Part shown: positions 6,141 to 13,849 of the stretch, piece after piece
Position numbering within the stretch: the first letter of the stretch is position 1
Layout: each line of letters opens with the position of its first letter
Source: Colimorpha_A sp964630635
GTDB taxonomy: Bacteria > Bacillota > Clostridia > Oscillospirales > CAG-272
NCBI GenBank assembly: GCA_964630635.1
Contig: CAZVVM010000041.1
Coordinates: 1 to 14,624, forward strand
Direction of reading: 5' to 3'
Length of the DNA: 14,624 bases
Made by a program: the position numbers and the translations under genes
Notes under the pieces: model-generated
Told to the model about the DNA's origin: nothing
Database searches by the model: none
Seen by the model: only the letters and a program-made list of their open reading frames with translations

Positions 6141-7208
6141 TCACATATCGCAAATTTTTATTGTCATCGAGCAGCGCTCTTTGATATTCGTTTTTTCAAA
6201 GTAGATATTTTCGAGCGGGATCCACTCGTCAAAAAAGCGTTTTGCCATTTGGGGGCTGTTTCTGCCTGTGATGCGCTCCTTTTGACAGTCGGGTGTGATA
6301 TCAAGATATACCGAAAGGTCATAATAATTTTCAAGCACGGGGTGCATTGAATACGCGCCCTCGACGATGACGAGCTTTTCGGGGCTGACCTCGGTTTCGT
6401 CCGAAAAAGACATAGTTCCGCAGTCGAATTTCTTATAGTGTATCTTCCCGCCCTTTGAAAGCGGAAGCAAAACTTCTTCTAAAAAACGCTCGTAATCGAC
6501 GTTTCCGCCGATCTCCGCATAGCGCTCGGGCGTTCGTTTTTCTTTTGGCAGGAAAAAGTCGTCGGTGTGAAATACCGTGCAGGGGTATATCTTCTCAAGA
6601 ATGCCCGCGAGCGTCGTTTTTCCGCTTGCGCTTCCACCCTCTATTGCGACGGTCGCTCTCCCTTCCGACACGAGCTTATCAATTTTCGCAAGCAGCGGCA
6701 AGAACGGGACGTACTCGCTTGCGATCACTCGGTACGACGGGCGGTAATTCTCCCTGAATATCTCCGAATGACGGACGGGCGGACAGCCGTTTTTCTCCCA
6801 TTCCGAGACCGCGCGGTCGAAATCGTCCTGCGAAAAGGGCAAAATTCCCTCTCGTACGAGTTCGGATGCGACACCGAGCTTTTCCTTCAAGTCAGTCACG
6901 CCGTTTTCTTCCTTTTTTGCAGAAGAAACGAACAGCTTTCCGAGGGTTTGCGCCGAAAGCCCTTTATCCATATACGAAAGCGGAACTCTCGCGTAATTTC
7001 CTCCGAGCGGCTCTATTTCGCTTTCTTTACCGCGCATTGCTTCGTGTTCGTCCGAAATATATGCGGTTGCTTTATCGAGCGACGAGACGAGATGCTCGCA
7101 TCCGAAGGCACTTTGAAAAAGGAATTTGAATATATCCCGTATTTGCAGCTTCGGGTAGGTTTTATAATGCTTTATCAACATTTCACCGGTCTGTTCGTGT
7201 TTTTCCAT
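6141..7208 (-). CDS. Two-domain protein: unknown N-terminal domain plus uridine kinase-like P-loop kinase
   Basis: 355 residues. The C-terminal half (about 183-355) is a phosphoribulokinase/uridine kinase-type P-loop domain: Walker A GGSASGKTT at 191-199, HTDDFFLP at 214-221 (catalytic Asp region), VEGAYSMHP at 282-290, and a basic lid near RITGR at 312-316. It should phosphorylate a nucleoside or similar small alcohol with ATP. The N-terminal half (about 8-165; LIKHYKTYPKLQIRDIFKFL, FGCEHLV, PLGGNYARVPLS, then WEKNGCPPVRHSEIFRE) is a soluble helical domain I cannot assign; the conserved-looking Cys, His and Arg residues suggest an active site or ligand pocket. The start at 7208 has AAAGGAG 7 nt upstream; an upstream ATG overlaps the promoter -35 and is rejected. 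It is monocistronic. True substrate unknown. Confidence 0.85.
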   Translation of the reverse strand: MEKHEQTGEMLIKHYKTYPKLQIRDIFKFLFQSAFGCEHLVSSLDKATAYISDEHEAMRGKESEIEPLGGNYARVPLSYMDKGLSAQTLGKLFVSSAKKEENGVTDLKEKLGVASELVREGILPFSQDDFDRAVSEWEKNGCPPVRHSEIFRENYRPSYRVIASEYVPFLPLLAKIDKLVSEGRATVAIEGGSASGKTTLAGILEKIYPCTVFHTDDFFLPKEKRTPERYAEIGGNVDYERFLEEVLLPLSKGGKIHYKKFDCGTMSFSDETEVSPEKLVIVEGAYSMHPVLENYYDLSVYLDITPDCQKERITGRNSPQMAKRFFDEWIPLENIYFEKTNIKERCSMTIKICDM

Positions 7209-7233
7209 TGCCAAGCTCCTTTCCGACAAGGAC

Positions 7234-7262
7234 ATTATATCATAAGCGGAATGAGATGGCAA
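7234..7262 (-). promoter_or_regulatory. Promoter of the kinase fusion gene
   Basis: On the minus strand: -35 TTGCCA (7257-7262), 17-nt spacer, -10 TATAAT (7234-7239) preceded by TGA. The start site near 7227 gives a leader of about 18 nt, which supports the ATG at 7208. Confidence 0.78.
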
Positions 7263-7326
7263 CGAGTTTTTTCGGAAGTATCTACTGTTTTTTCGTGTCT
7301 AAATTGTAACAATTTTCGGCAGAGGA

Positions 7327-7355
7327 TTGCCAAACGCTTTTTTTGATGATACAAT
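7327..7355 (+). promoter_or_regulatory. Promoter of the CaCA antiporter gene
   Basis: -35 TTGCCA (7327-7332), 17-nt spacer, -10 TACAAT (7350-7355) preceded by TGA. It diverges from the kinase promoter with about 65 nt between the two -35 elements. Confidence 0.72.
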
Positions 7356-7387
7356 GGTTATATCCTATTGAAAGGCGGCGAAACGAT

Positions 7388-8356
7388 ATGTTCTTAACCG
7401 TTTTATGGTTCATCGTCGGACTCATTCTGCTCATCAAGGGCGGAGACTGGTTCGTTGACGGTGCAACCGGAATTGCAAAGAGATTTCGTATTCCCGATCT
7501 GCTGATCGGCGCAACCGTCGTTTCTATCGGAACGACGCTTCCCGAGGTAATGGTCTCCGCGACATCCGCGTTCGGCGGTCACGGCGAGATCGCTTACGGA
7601 AACGCGATCGGTTCAATAATCTGCAACACTGCGCTTATTGCGGCGCTTACCATCGCTATCCGACCGTCGAAAATTGAACGAAAATCGTTCATTTTTCCCG
7701 TTTGCGTGTTCTTTATTGCCGCCGCATTTTATTCTGCGGTCGCATATTTCTTCGGCGAATTCGCAAGATGGGTCGGCTTCGTTCTTCTCGCTATATTTGC
7801 CGTTTACATCGGTCTTTCCGTACGGTCTGCGCTTAAAAACGCAAAATGCGACGAGACTACGCTGGACGAGCCGCACGAGAAAAAGGGACTTATTATGGAT
7901 CTCGTTCTGCTCGTCGTCGGTGCCGCAGTCATCGCGTTCGGTGCGGACTTGCTCGTCGATAACGGAATAGTTATCGCAAAGGCGCTCGGCGTACCCGAGT
8001 CGGTAATCGGTCTTACGTTTATCGCCATCGGAACTTCTCTTCCCGAGCTCGTCACGGCGATCACGTCGCTCGTCAAGGGCCACGGCGCGCTATCGCTCGG
8101 CAATATCATCGGTGCCAACCTCTTCAATCTCGTGCTTGTCAGCGGCGTTTCGGTCGTCGTTTCGCCCTTCGCCGTGCCGAGCGGAAAGCAGATTTTCGGC
8201 ATCAATTCGTCGCTCGTTATCGACATTCCCGTTATGCTCGCCGTTATGGCGCTTATGACCGTCCCTGCGCTGATCTCGAAGAAATTAACGCGCGTTCAGG
8301 GAATTTCGCTGTTGGTAATTTACGCGGCGTTCTGCGTTTCACAGTTTGTAATATAA
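7388..8356 (+). CDS. CaCA-family sodium/calcium antiporter
   Basis: A 322-residue inner-membrane exchanger of the Ca2+/cation antiporter superfamily (YrbG/CaxA-like), which exports Ca2+ in exchange for Na+ or H+. The two inverted alpha repeats that form the ion sites are intact: GATVVSIGTTLPE at 41-53 with GNAIGS at 71-76, and GLTFIAIGTSLPE at 208-220 with GNIIGANLFN at 238-247. Glu53 and Glu220 are the ion-binding acids. About ten hydrophobic helices are split by a hydrophilic loop at 150-168 (NAKCDETTLDEPHEKKG). Start: AAAGGCGG precedes the ATG at 7388; longer in-frame starts overlap the promoter. It is a single-gene transcript with its own promoter and terminator. The ion pair cannot be settled from sequence. 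Confidence 0.93.
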   Translation: MFLTVLWFIVGLILLIKGGDWFVDGATGIAKRFRIPDLLIGATVVSIGTTLPEVMVSATSAFGGHGEIAYGNAIGSIICNTALIAALTIAIRPSKIERKSFIFPVCVFFIAAAFYSAVAYFFGEFARWVGFVLLAIFAVYIGLSVRSALKNAKCDETTLDEPHEKKGLIMDLVLLVVGAAVIAFGADLLVDNGIVIAKALGVPESVIGLTFIAIGTSLPELVTAITSLVKGHGALSLGNIIGANLFNLVLVSGVSVVVSPFAVPSGKQIFGINSSLVIDIPVMLAVMALMTVPALISKKLTRVQGISLLVIYAAFCVSQFVI

Positions 8357-8360
8357 ACCG

Positions 8361-8388
8361 AACGGGAACCGAGAGATCGGCTCCCGTT
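8361..8388 (+). terminator. Terminator of the CaCA antiporter gene
   Basis: A 12-bp stem with one mismatch (8361-8372 / 8377-8388), loop GAGA, followed by TTGTATTATTTTT. It starts 4 nt after the stop codon. Confidence 0.85.
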
Positions 8389-8408
8389 TTGTATTATTTT
8401 TAAAACTA

Positions 8409-8437
8409 TTGCAACGGGGCGGAAAGTGTGTTAAAAT
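8409..8437 (+). promoter_or_regulatory. Promoter of the DUF1919-nuclease operon
   Basis: -35 TTGCAA (8409-8414), 17-nt spacer, -10 TAAAAT (8432-8437) preceded by TGT. The predicted leader is about 45 nt and contains a short GTGC-AG-GCAC palindrome near 8451-8460. Confidence 0.7.
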
Positions 8438-8488
8438 GTACATTGGAGCTGTGCAGGCACACGCTCACTAAACACTTCGGAACAACCT

Positions 8489-9133
8489 ATGAAACTTATT
8501 AAAAATTTGGCAAAAAAGGCGGTCGAGGCACGACGCTGCCGATACCTAAAACGGCTTCGCAGATGCCTTAAAAATCCTTCGCCGACCGTTATTGCAGACA
8601 CTTGTATGGGCGGTCTTATATATCATAATCTCGGACTTAAATTCACCTCTCCGACCATCAATATGTGGGTGTCGAAGAGCGATTATCTCGACTTTCTTGA
8701 AAATTTGCGCGGTTTTCTTTCGGTCGATATGACGGAGGTGACCGACAGCGGTTATTCCTATCCCGTCGGCGATCTGACATACGGCGGGAAAACCGTTCGT
8801 TTTTACGGAAATCACTACGCGACCTTTGAGGAGTTCCGTGAAAAATGGAACGAGCGAAAGGAAAGAGTCGACTACGGCAACATTTTCGTAATTATGCTGA
8901 ACGCCGAGATCACGCGCGAGGAAATCGAACGGTTTGAGGCGCTTCCTTATGAAAACAAGCTTATGATAACGGGAAAATGTGACCTTGAGCGTCCGTTTAT
9001 CGTTCATCACAAGCTCTTCGGCTCGCCTTCCTATATTCCCGGAATGATGATGAGCTACAAAAGCAGAATATCGAAAAACAGGTTTATGGACGATATAGAT
9101 TACGTCAAATTCCTTAATAAAAATCAAAAATGA
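8489..9133 (+). CDS. DUF1919 domain protein (exopolysaccharide-associated family)
   Basis: A 214-residue protein with the DUF1919 layout: DTCMGGLIYHNLGLKFTSPT at 37-56 followed by INMW, a helical DYLDFLENLRGFL, YPVGDL at 91-96, the H/Y/F-rich segment FYGNHYATFEEFREKWNERK at 105-124, DYGNIFVIML at 128-137, and FEALPYENKLMITG at 149-162. Members are often found among polysaccharide-biosynthesis genes and may act on glycans, but the reaction is not established. The basic N-terminus (MKLIKNLAKKAVEARRCRY) is not a signal peptide. The ribosome site is poor (only CGGAA upstream). The stop lies 10 nt before the nuclease start, so the two form an operon. No glycosyltransferase neighbours are present in this window, which is unusual for the family. 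Confidence 0.78.
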   Translation: MKLIKNLAKKAVEARRCRYLKRLRRCLKNPSPTVIADTCMGGLIYHNLGLKFTSPTINMWVSKSDYLDFLENLRGFLSVDMTEVTDSGYSYPVGDLTYGGKTVRFYGNHYATFEEFREKWNERKERVDYGNIFVIMLNAEITREEIERFEALPYENKLMITGKCDLERPFIVHHKLFGSPSYIPGMMMSYKSRISKNRFMDDIDYVKFLNKNQK

Positions 9134-9143
9134 GGACGGAATA

Positions 9144-10991
9144 ATGAAGAATTTTAAGCGTATCACCGCAGCGTTACTTCTCATATTCTCAATAATAGCT
9201 GCGTCTGTGCCGTTCAGTACCGCAAGAGTCGAGGCGGCGACGCTCGTTTACTCGAAGGAGTCGAATTCAGGCACGCGTCACGTCGTTTGTACGACGCTCG
9301 ACGGAACGAGCGCAGACGACTATTACACGGGCAATTATACATACGACAAGCTCGACGATCTGTCGGGAGATGCGCTTTTCGATGCGCTTCAAAAGCTTAT
9401 GCGTGATACTCATACGAATATATCCGTCTACAACGATTGCCGCGATATGGCTACAAAGGTCGACAGTGAGCAGAATAACGGTAAGATCACTCTCCTTTAC
9501 ACAAGCTATCAGGCAACGACAGCCGAATACGGAAATACCGGCTCGAACGGCTGGAACCGTGAGCACGTCTGGCCGAAGTCGCTCGGCGGAAATTCCACCA
9601 AGGGCGGCGGCGCCGATATGCATCACATTCGCCCCGCCGACGCCATCGTAAACAGTACACGAAACAACAATAAGTACGGCAACGCAACAGGCGGAAGCGC
9701 CGTATACGGCAGAAAGCCCGCCGAGGGCTGTCTTGGCGGTTATCTCGGCGGCGGATACTACGAGCCGCTTGATAACGTCAAGGGCGACGTTGCGCGTATC
9801 TGTCTTTATATGTACGTAAGATGGAACTCCGATTGGGGCTGTGACGATCTTGAAAAGGTGTTCGAGAGCGTTGAGATCCTTCTTGAGTGGTGCGCGCTTG
9901 ACCCCGTTGACACCTGGGAAATGGGTCGTAACGAGGTAATTGGGGAAATTCAAGGAAACAGAAACGTATTCATCGACTATCCCGAGCTTGCCTGGCTTAT
10001 GCTCGGCTACGAGATTCCCGAGGGAATGACGACACCGTCGGGCAATGCGTCGGCAGGCGACCCCGACTGCTCTCACACATCGACCGAAATCAGAAACGCA
10101 TCGACCGCGACCTGCGGTAATGACGGCTACACGGGCGACAAGCACTGCAAGGACTGCGGAAAGAAGATGTCGACAGGCACCGTCATTAAGGCAACGGAAA
10201 ATCACAAGTACGGCGATTGGACCACGTCAAACGGTCAGCAGAGCCGCACCTGCTCGGTCTGCAAAAAGGTTGAAACGAAATCCTGCACTCACAAGAACAC
10301 CGAGGTAAGAGACGCTCTTTCCCCGACCTGTGGAAAAGAGGGATATTCGGGCGATACCTACTGCAAGGACTGTAATACCAAGACCGCGACGGGCGCTAAA
10401 ATAAGTGCGACCGACGAGCATAATTACGAGGTCTGGGAAACCGTAGGCGACAAGCAAACGAGCGTTTGCACGCTTTGCGGAAAAACGGACGAAAGACCTA
10501 TCCCCGAGTGTTCTCACGGTGAAACCGAGGTCGTCGGCAGAGTAGAGCCGACCTGCGGCGACGAGGGCTACGAAGGAGATACCTGCTGTAAGGAATGCGG
10601 AACCGTTATTACCGAGGGTGCGGCAATCCCCGCAACAGGCGATCACAAGAATACCGTTTTGCAGAATGAAAAGAAGGCGACCTGCGGTGAAAGCGGTTAT
10701 TCGGGCGACACCTTCTGCAACGACTGTGAAAAGGTCGTTTCGCAGGGTGCGGAGCTTCCCGAAACGGGCGAGCATTTTCTCGTCGAGGGCGAGGTAGTAT
10801 CCGAGCCGACCAAGAATAAGGACGGCTTGCGTATGGACAAGTGCGTAAACTGCGACTATATTGAGGGCGTTGTTCTCCCCAAGACGGGAAGCGACAACAC
10901 GGCGGTCATTATCATAATCGCCGTCGCGGCGGTTGTTTTGACGGCTGTCGTCGTTACCGTTATAGTTATCAAAAAGAAAAAAGCGAAATAA
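9144..10991 (+). CDS. Secreted, sortase-anchored endonuclease I with Cys-rich repeats
   Basis: 615 residues, a surface DNA/RNA-degrading enzyme. A signal peptide spans 1-31 (cleavage near VEA-A). The endonuclease I (EndA/NucM, beta-beta-alpha-metal) domain spans about 60-290, with NREHVWPKSLGG at 138-149 (His141 the likely general base, Glu140), ADMHHIRPAD at 157-166, and NSTRNNNKYG at 170-179 (metal-binding Asn/Arg). From 309 to 545 there are four repeats with the pattern TCGxxGYxGDxxCxxC (Cys324, 396, 471 and 514), three of them introduced by C-S/T-H; extra CxxC pairs lie at 370/373, 442/445 and 567/570. Sorting signal: LPKTG at 578-582, a hydrophobic helix at 586-609, and a KKKKAK tail. 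The protein should be covalently attached to peptidoglycan. A second LPETG at 538-542 lies inside the last repeat. GAGGACGGA precedes the ATG. Likely role: nutrient scavenging or degrading extracellular DNA. The repeats may bind metal or form disulfides. Confidence 0.93.
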   Translation: MKNFKRITAALLLIFSIIAASVPFSTARVEAATLVYSKESNSGTRHVVCTTLDGTSADDYYTGNYTYDKLDDLSGDALFDALQKLMRDTHTNISVYNDCRDMATKVDSEQNNGKITLLYTSYQATTAEYGNTGSNGWNREHVWPKSLGGNSTKGGGADMHHIRPADAIVNSTRNNNKYGNATGGSAVYGRKPAEGCLGGYLGGGYYEPLDNVKGDVARICLYMYVRWNSDWGCDDLEKVFESVEILLEWCALDPVDTWEMGRNEVIGEIQGNRNVFIDYPELAWLMLGYEIPEGMTTPSGNASAGDPDCSHTSTEIRNASTATCGNDGYTGDKHCKDCGKKMSTGTVIKATENHKYGDWTTSNGQQSRTCSVCKKVETKSCTHKNTEVRDALSPTCGKEGYSGDTYCKDCNTKTATGAKISATDEHNYEVWETVGDKQTSVCTLCGKTDERPIPECSHGETEVVGRVEPTCGDEGYEGDTCCKECGTVITEGAAIPATGDHKNTVLQNEKKATCGESGYSGDTFCNDCEKVVSQGAELPETGEHFLVEGEVVSEPTKNKDGLRMDKCVNCDYIEGVVLPKTGSDNTAVIIIIAVAAVVLTAVVVTVIVIKKKKAK

Positions 10992-11000
10992 GGTAATATA

Positions 11001-11025
11001 AAAGAGCACCCGAAGGGTGCTCTTT
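11001..11025 (+). terminator. Terminator of the DUF1919-nuclease operon
   Basis: A perfect 11-bp stem AAAGAGCACCC / GGGTGCTCTTT with a GAA loop, followed by TTGTT, 9 nt after the nuclease stop codon. Confidence 0.87.
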
Positions 11026-11045
11026 TTGTTAATGGTGTTTTTCTC

Positions 11046-11153
11046 AACTTTTCTTACTCGTGTAAGAAAAGTTACAAAAGAACCACGCCGTGGTAAATTT
11101 TTCAAATTTACCACTCGGGGCGTAAACCGATAAAAACGCGTTCGCGTTTTTAT
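11046..11153. repeat. Three consecutive perfect hairpins in an intergenic gap
   Basis: Hairpin 1: AACTTTTCTTAC-TCGT-GTAAGAAAAGTT (11046-11073, 12 bp). Hairpin 2: GTGGTAAATTT-TTC-AAATTTACCAC (11090-11114, 11 bp), extended by outer ACGCC/GGCGT pairing. Hairpin 3: ATAAAAACGC-GTTC-GCGTTTTTAT (11130-11153, 10 bp). None has a convincing U-tract, and the operon terminator lies upstream. I see no coding sequence in this gap. It is probably a composite intergenic repeat. Confidence 0.6.
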
Positions 11154-11228
11154 ACGTTTTACCCTTTGGAAACCCCTTTTGTTTTAAGGAAGCTGCGTTA
11201 CGTTTTATGATTGCTCCACCATTATTGT

Positions 11229-11270
11229 AGGGACCGGCGTCCTCGACTGTCCGCACAAAAACGATGTTAC
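11229..11270. repeat. GTAGGG palindrome (repeat copy D, single unit)
   Basis: GTAGGGACCGG...CCTCGACTGTCCG, followed by CACAAAAACGATGTTAC. It shares the CCTCGACTGTCCG arm with the unit at 1034-1107 and the ATGTTAC spacer with copy A. The stem is GGAC/GTCC, with a mismatch just inside it. It appears to be a half element lacking the opposing unit, and lies just before a terminator. Confidence 0.62.
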
Positions 11271-11276
11271 TTACCT

Positions 11277-11308
11277 AAAAAAGCACCTGAAAAATCAGGT
11301 GCTTTTTT
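11277..11308. terminator. Bidirectional terminator between nuclease and GH2 genes
   Basis: A perfect 14-bp stem AAAAAAGCACCTGA / TCAGGTGCTTTTTT with loop AAAA. The A-run and T-run give a U-tract on both strands. It lies 1 nt past the GH2 stop codon and serves that gene first. Confidence 0.88.
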
Positions 11309-11309
11309 C

Positions 11310-13796
11310 TCACTTATTATCCTCTATCTCGCGGAGGTATCTTTCCGATTCCATCCAATATTCGAAGGACTCAACGGGTTCGGCGTCGAGCTGCCAATAC
11401 TGCGTCATCATTCCCTCTCTGTTCGCGCCCTTATCGGCGGTCGCGGTGAGGTAATTCTTAAGCTCCTCTACGCTAATGCTTCCGCCCTTGCCGAAGGACT
11501 CGTCGCGGCAGATACCGACTATCGTTTTAAGCATCTGTCTTACCGACGGATCGTTCTTTGCGTTCGTCATATTAAAAGCGCAGACCATAAGCTTACCCTT
11601 GCCGACTTTAAGGTCGAACAGGTAGCTGAAATGGCGCATCGTCTTCTCGGGACGAAGCTCGCTGTACTTGAATTTCGTTACGTCGAAGCGGTCTCTTGAA
11701 CTCTTGTCGATACCGGAAACTATCGATCTTACTCCCGTCGGGAAGTTATCGAGATTGATCTTGTCGCTGTCGTCAACAAGGTGATAATACTGGAAGTTGA
11801 GGTCGCGGTCGGTGACGAAGCCGTAGTCGTTCAGAAGCTTTTTCTCCACAAGGCCGCCGTTTATCGTTCCTCTGTCCCAAATTACCGCCTTGTATCTGTC
11901 CCACACTGCCTCGAATGCGTATTTCGGCGCTTCCATATCCTTATGGAGCAGGTGGCGCGTCCAGTCGGTGCGGTAGAAGAGGAGCACGTTTTCGCCGTTC
12001 TCAAGGCGCTCAAAGAGATCGTCGTCAAGGGTATCCTTGATCACGAGGTCGGAGCTTGCGTTTTCGGTTGCGAAATCGAGCACGCCGCTTTCGGTAGCAA
12101 ATGTTGCGTCAAGGACGAGGTCTTCCTCAACTACGGGGAATGCCCAAAGCTCCCAGCTGTTTGCGATCGCGTTGCCGTTATCATACTTTACAGCGCATTT
12201 GAGCGTGTATTTTTCGGGCTTTTCGGTTACGGGCAGGTTAAATTCGAGGTTGCAAATTTCATACAGACCCGATTCGCCCGTTTCGACCTCGGTCAAAACT
12301 CCCTTTCTCACCGTGCCGTTTTCGCCCTCGAGCGAATAGGTGAATTCGCCTATCTTCTCGGGGTCGATCTTGTACTGCGAAAGAAGAACGGGTATCTTCA
12401 CCTTTTCTCCGCAGGAGAATATCTGCTTCGGCAGGCGTGCAAGCACGACCGTGTCTGCGTTGAAACGGCGGAATTCCTCCGAGCTGATGCCGTGAGGATC
12501 GTCGAAGCAGTCGACGACGCCGTTTGAGTTTTCGTATTTATCGGTGTCTGCGAACTGGAGCATATGGAAGCCCGAAAGCAGGCGGCTCGACCTTATACCT
12601 TCAAGCGCGTTTTTCCAAGCTCTGAACTGGAAGTCTTTGGTCGTCTGAAGGATCTCGGCGAAGTTATCCTTATAACCCTTGCTTTCGATGAGCTTGATCT
12701 CCTCGTCTACCCACCATGGTGCGGGCGTGCCGTACTTCTCAAACTTCTCCTTGAGCGCGTAGAAGTCGCGCCACGAGGTATAGTGGCAGACCTCGTGTGC
12801 CATAAGCGGCACCTTGAAGCGGATTCCGCGGCGGATCTTGCCGCCGTCCTCCTCGTCAACGACCATTGCTCTATCCTTTACGGTGCCGAAGCCGAGCAGG
12901 TTGTCGGTGTCGGAGAACATATTTGCGTTGCGTCCGTAGGGGAAGTAGTAGCCCATATGCTGAACGTCAAAGTCGACGTAGTCGCGGTCAAATTCGCCGT
13001 GTGCGCAGGTGTCGATAAAGAGGCGCGTGGGGTCGTGCTTCTTGATGAAGTCGCGGATCTCTCTTATTCTCGGTCGCGTTCCGGGGTGGCGTATCTCGTT
13101 TCCTACGCAGTAGACCATAAACGACGGGTGGTTATATACGCGGTTGATTATCGCAATAAGCTCCTCGTTCGTAACGAAGTCGTTCTTTCCGAAGATCATC
13201 TCCTCGAGGTTGTCGTATTCGCCATCCTCGGCTCTCATTTCGATGTGAATGAGCATACCGCAGTCGTCACCCGCGCGGAAGCATTCCTCGGGCGGAATTA
13301 CGGAGTGGAAACGGACGGTATTGTAGCCGTATTCCTTTGCCATTTCGAAGTTCTTTTTATAGAATTCGTACTCGGTGAGCTTGCAGTTATTCTGATGCTC
13401 GTGAGCGGCACAGCCCCTGATGTACGCTCTCATATAGAAGGGGAAGCCGTTTAAGTATATGTATTTTTCGTCGGTCTCAAAATAGCGGAAGCCGAAACGG
13501 TCTGTTATCTCCTCCTCGCCGTCGGCAGTCACGAGAGTGACGGTGAGCGTATAAAGATACGGCTCCGACGCACTCCAGGGACGGGCGTCAAAGCCCGCTT
13601 CTATCTTTGCGGTCTTGGCGTTCGGCTCAACTTTGTCCTTTGCCACCGTGTTTTTCTCGGCGTCAAATACCTCGTACGAAAGAGAAATTATTTCTTTTTC
13701 GCAAATTATCTCCGCCGTCATCGGAGAGGTCGTTTTACCTGCGGTTATCTTGAGAACTGTGTTTTTTGACGTTATCATAGCGCATCTCGCTTTCAT
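11310..13796 (-). CDS. Glycoside hydrolase family 2 protein lacking the N-terminal sugar-binding domain
   Basis: 828 residues, related to beta-galactosidases, beta-glucuronidases and beta-mannosidases that cleave beta-linked sugars from oligosaccharides by a retaining mechanism. Residues about 8-105 are the GH2 immunoglobulin-like domain (ARPWSASEPYLYTLTVTL, then RFGFRYFE). The TIM barrel runs about 106-450: YLNGFPFYMRAYIRGCAAHE (114-133), NTVRFHSVIPPE (159-170), the acid/base Glu234 in CVGNE, the likely nucleophile Glu335 in LMAHEVCHYTSW, and GFHMLQFAD at 409-417. The C-terminal part (about 450-828) is beta-rich and then unassigned. The usual first jelly-roll domain is missing, yet a TTGAAA-17-TATAAT promoter lies directly upstream, so the gene seems complete. 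There is no signal peptide, so it probably acts in the cytoplasm on imported sugars. ATG at 13796 or at 13778 could be the start; neither has a strong ribosome site. Substrate not inferable. Confidence 0.88.
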   Translation of the reverse strand: MKARCAMITSKNTVLKITAGKTTSPMTAEIICEKEIISLSYEVFDAEKNTVAKDKVEPNAKTAKIEAGFDARPWSASEPYLYTLTVTLVTADGEEEITDRFGFRYFETDEKYIYLNGFPFYMRAYIRGCAAHEHQNNCKLTEYEFYKKNFEMAKEYGYNTVRFHSVIPPEECFRAGDDCGMLIHIEMRAEDGEYDNLEEMIFGKNDFVTNEELIAIINRVYNHPSFMVYCVGNEIRHPGTRPRIREIRDFIKKHDPTRLFIDTCAHGEFDRDYVDFDVQHMGYYFPYGRNANMFSDTDNLLGFGTVKDRAMVVDEEDGGKIRRGIRFKVPLMAHEVCHYTSWRDFYALKEKFEKYGTPAPWWVDEEIKLIESKGYKDNFAEILQTTKDFQFRAWKNALEGIRSSRLLSGFHMLQFADTDKYENSNGVVDCFDDPHGISSEEFRRFNADTVVLARLPKQIFSCGEKVKIPVLLSQYKIDPEKIGEFTYSLEGENGTVRKGVLTEVETGESGLYEICNLEFNLPVTEKPEKYTLKCAVKYDNGNAIANSWELWAFPVVEEDLVLDATFATESGVLDFATENASSDLVIKDTLDDDLFERLENGENVLLFYRTDWTRHLLHKDMEAPKYAFEAVWDRYKAVIWDRGTINGGLVEKKLLNDYGFVTDRDLNFQYYHLVDDSDKINLDNFPTGVRSIVSGIDKSSRDRFDVTKFKYSELRPEKTMRHFSYLFDLKVGKGKLMVCAFNMTNAKNDPSVRQMLKTIVGICRDESFGKGGSISVEELKNYLTATADKGANREGMMTQYWQLDAEPVESFEYWMESERYLREIEDNK

Positions 13797-13820
13797 CGAT
13801 AATTGCTTTCGCTGTACCTC

Positions 13821-13849
13821 ATTATATCACGGCGTTTTTAATATTTCAA
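13821..13849 (-). promoter_or_regulatory. Promoter of the GH2 gene
   Basis: On the minus strand: -35 TTGAAA (13844-13849), 17-nt spacer, -10 TATAAT (13821-13826) preceded by TGA. The predicted leader is under 20 nt. The promoter lies inside the 3' remnant of the recombinase reading frame, whose TGA overlaps the -10. Confidence 0.72.

Noticed and set aside
9267..10205. Minus-strand frame (312 codons) across the nuclease gene
   Set aside because: Opposes the intact endonuclease I motifs and resembles nothing known.
12564..13454. Long plus-strand reading frame (296 codons) inside the GH2 gene
   Set aside because: Antisense to conserved GH2 catalytic motifs, with no recognisable domain; high GC third positions explain it.
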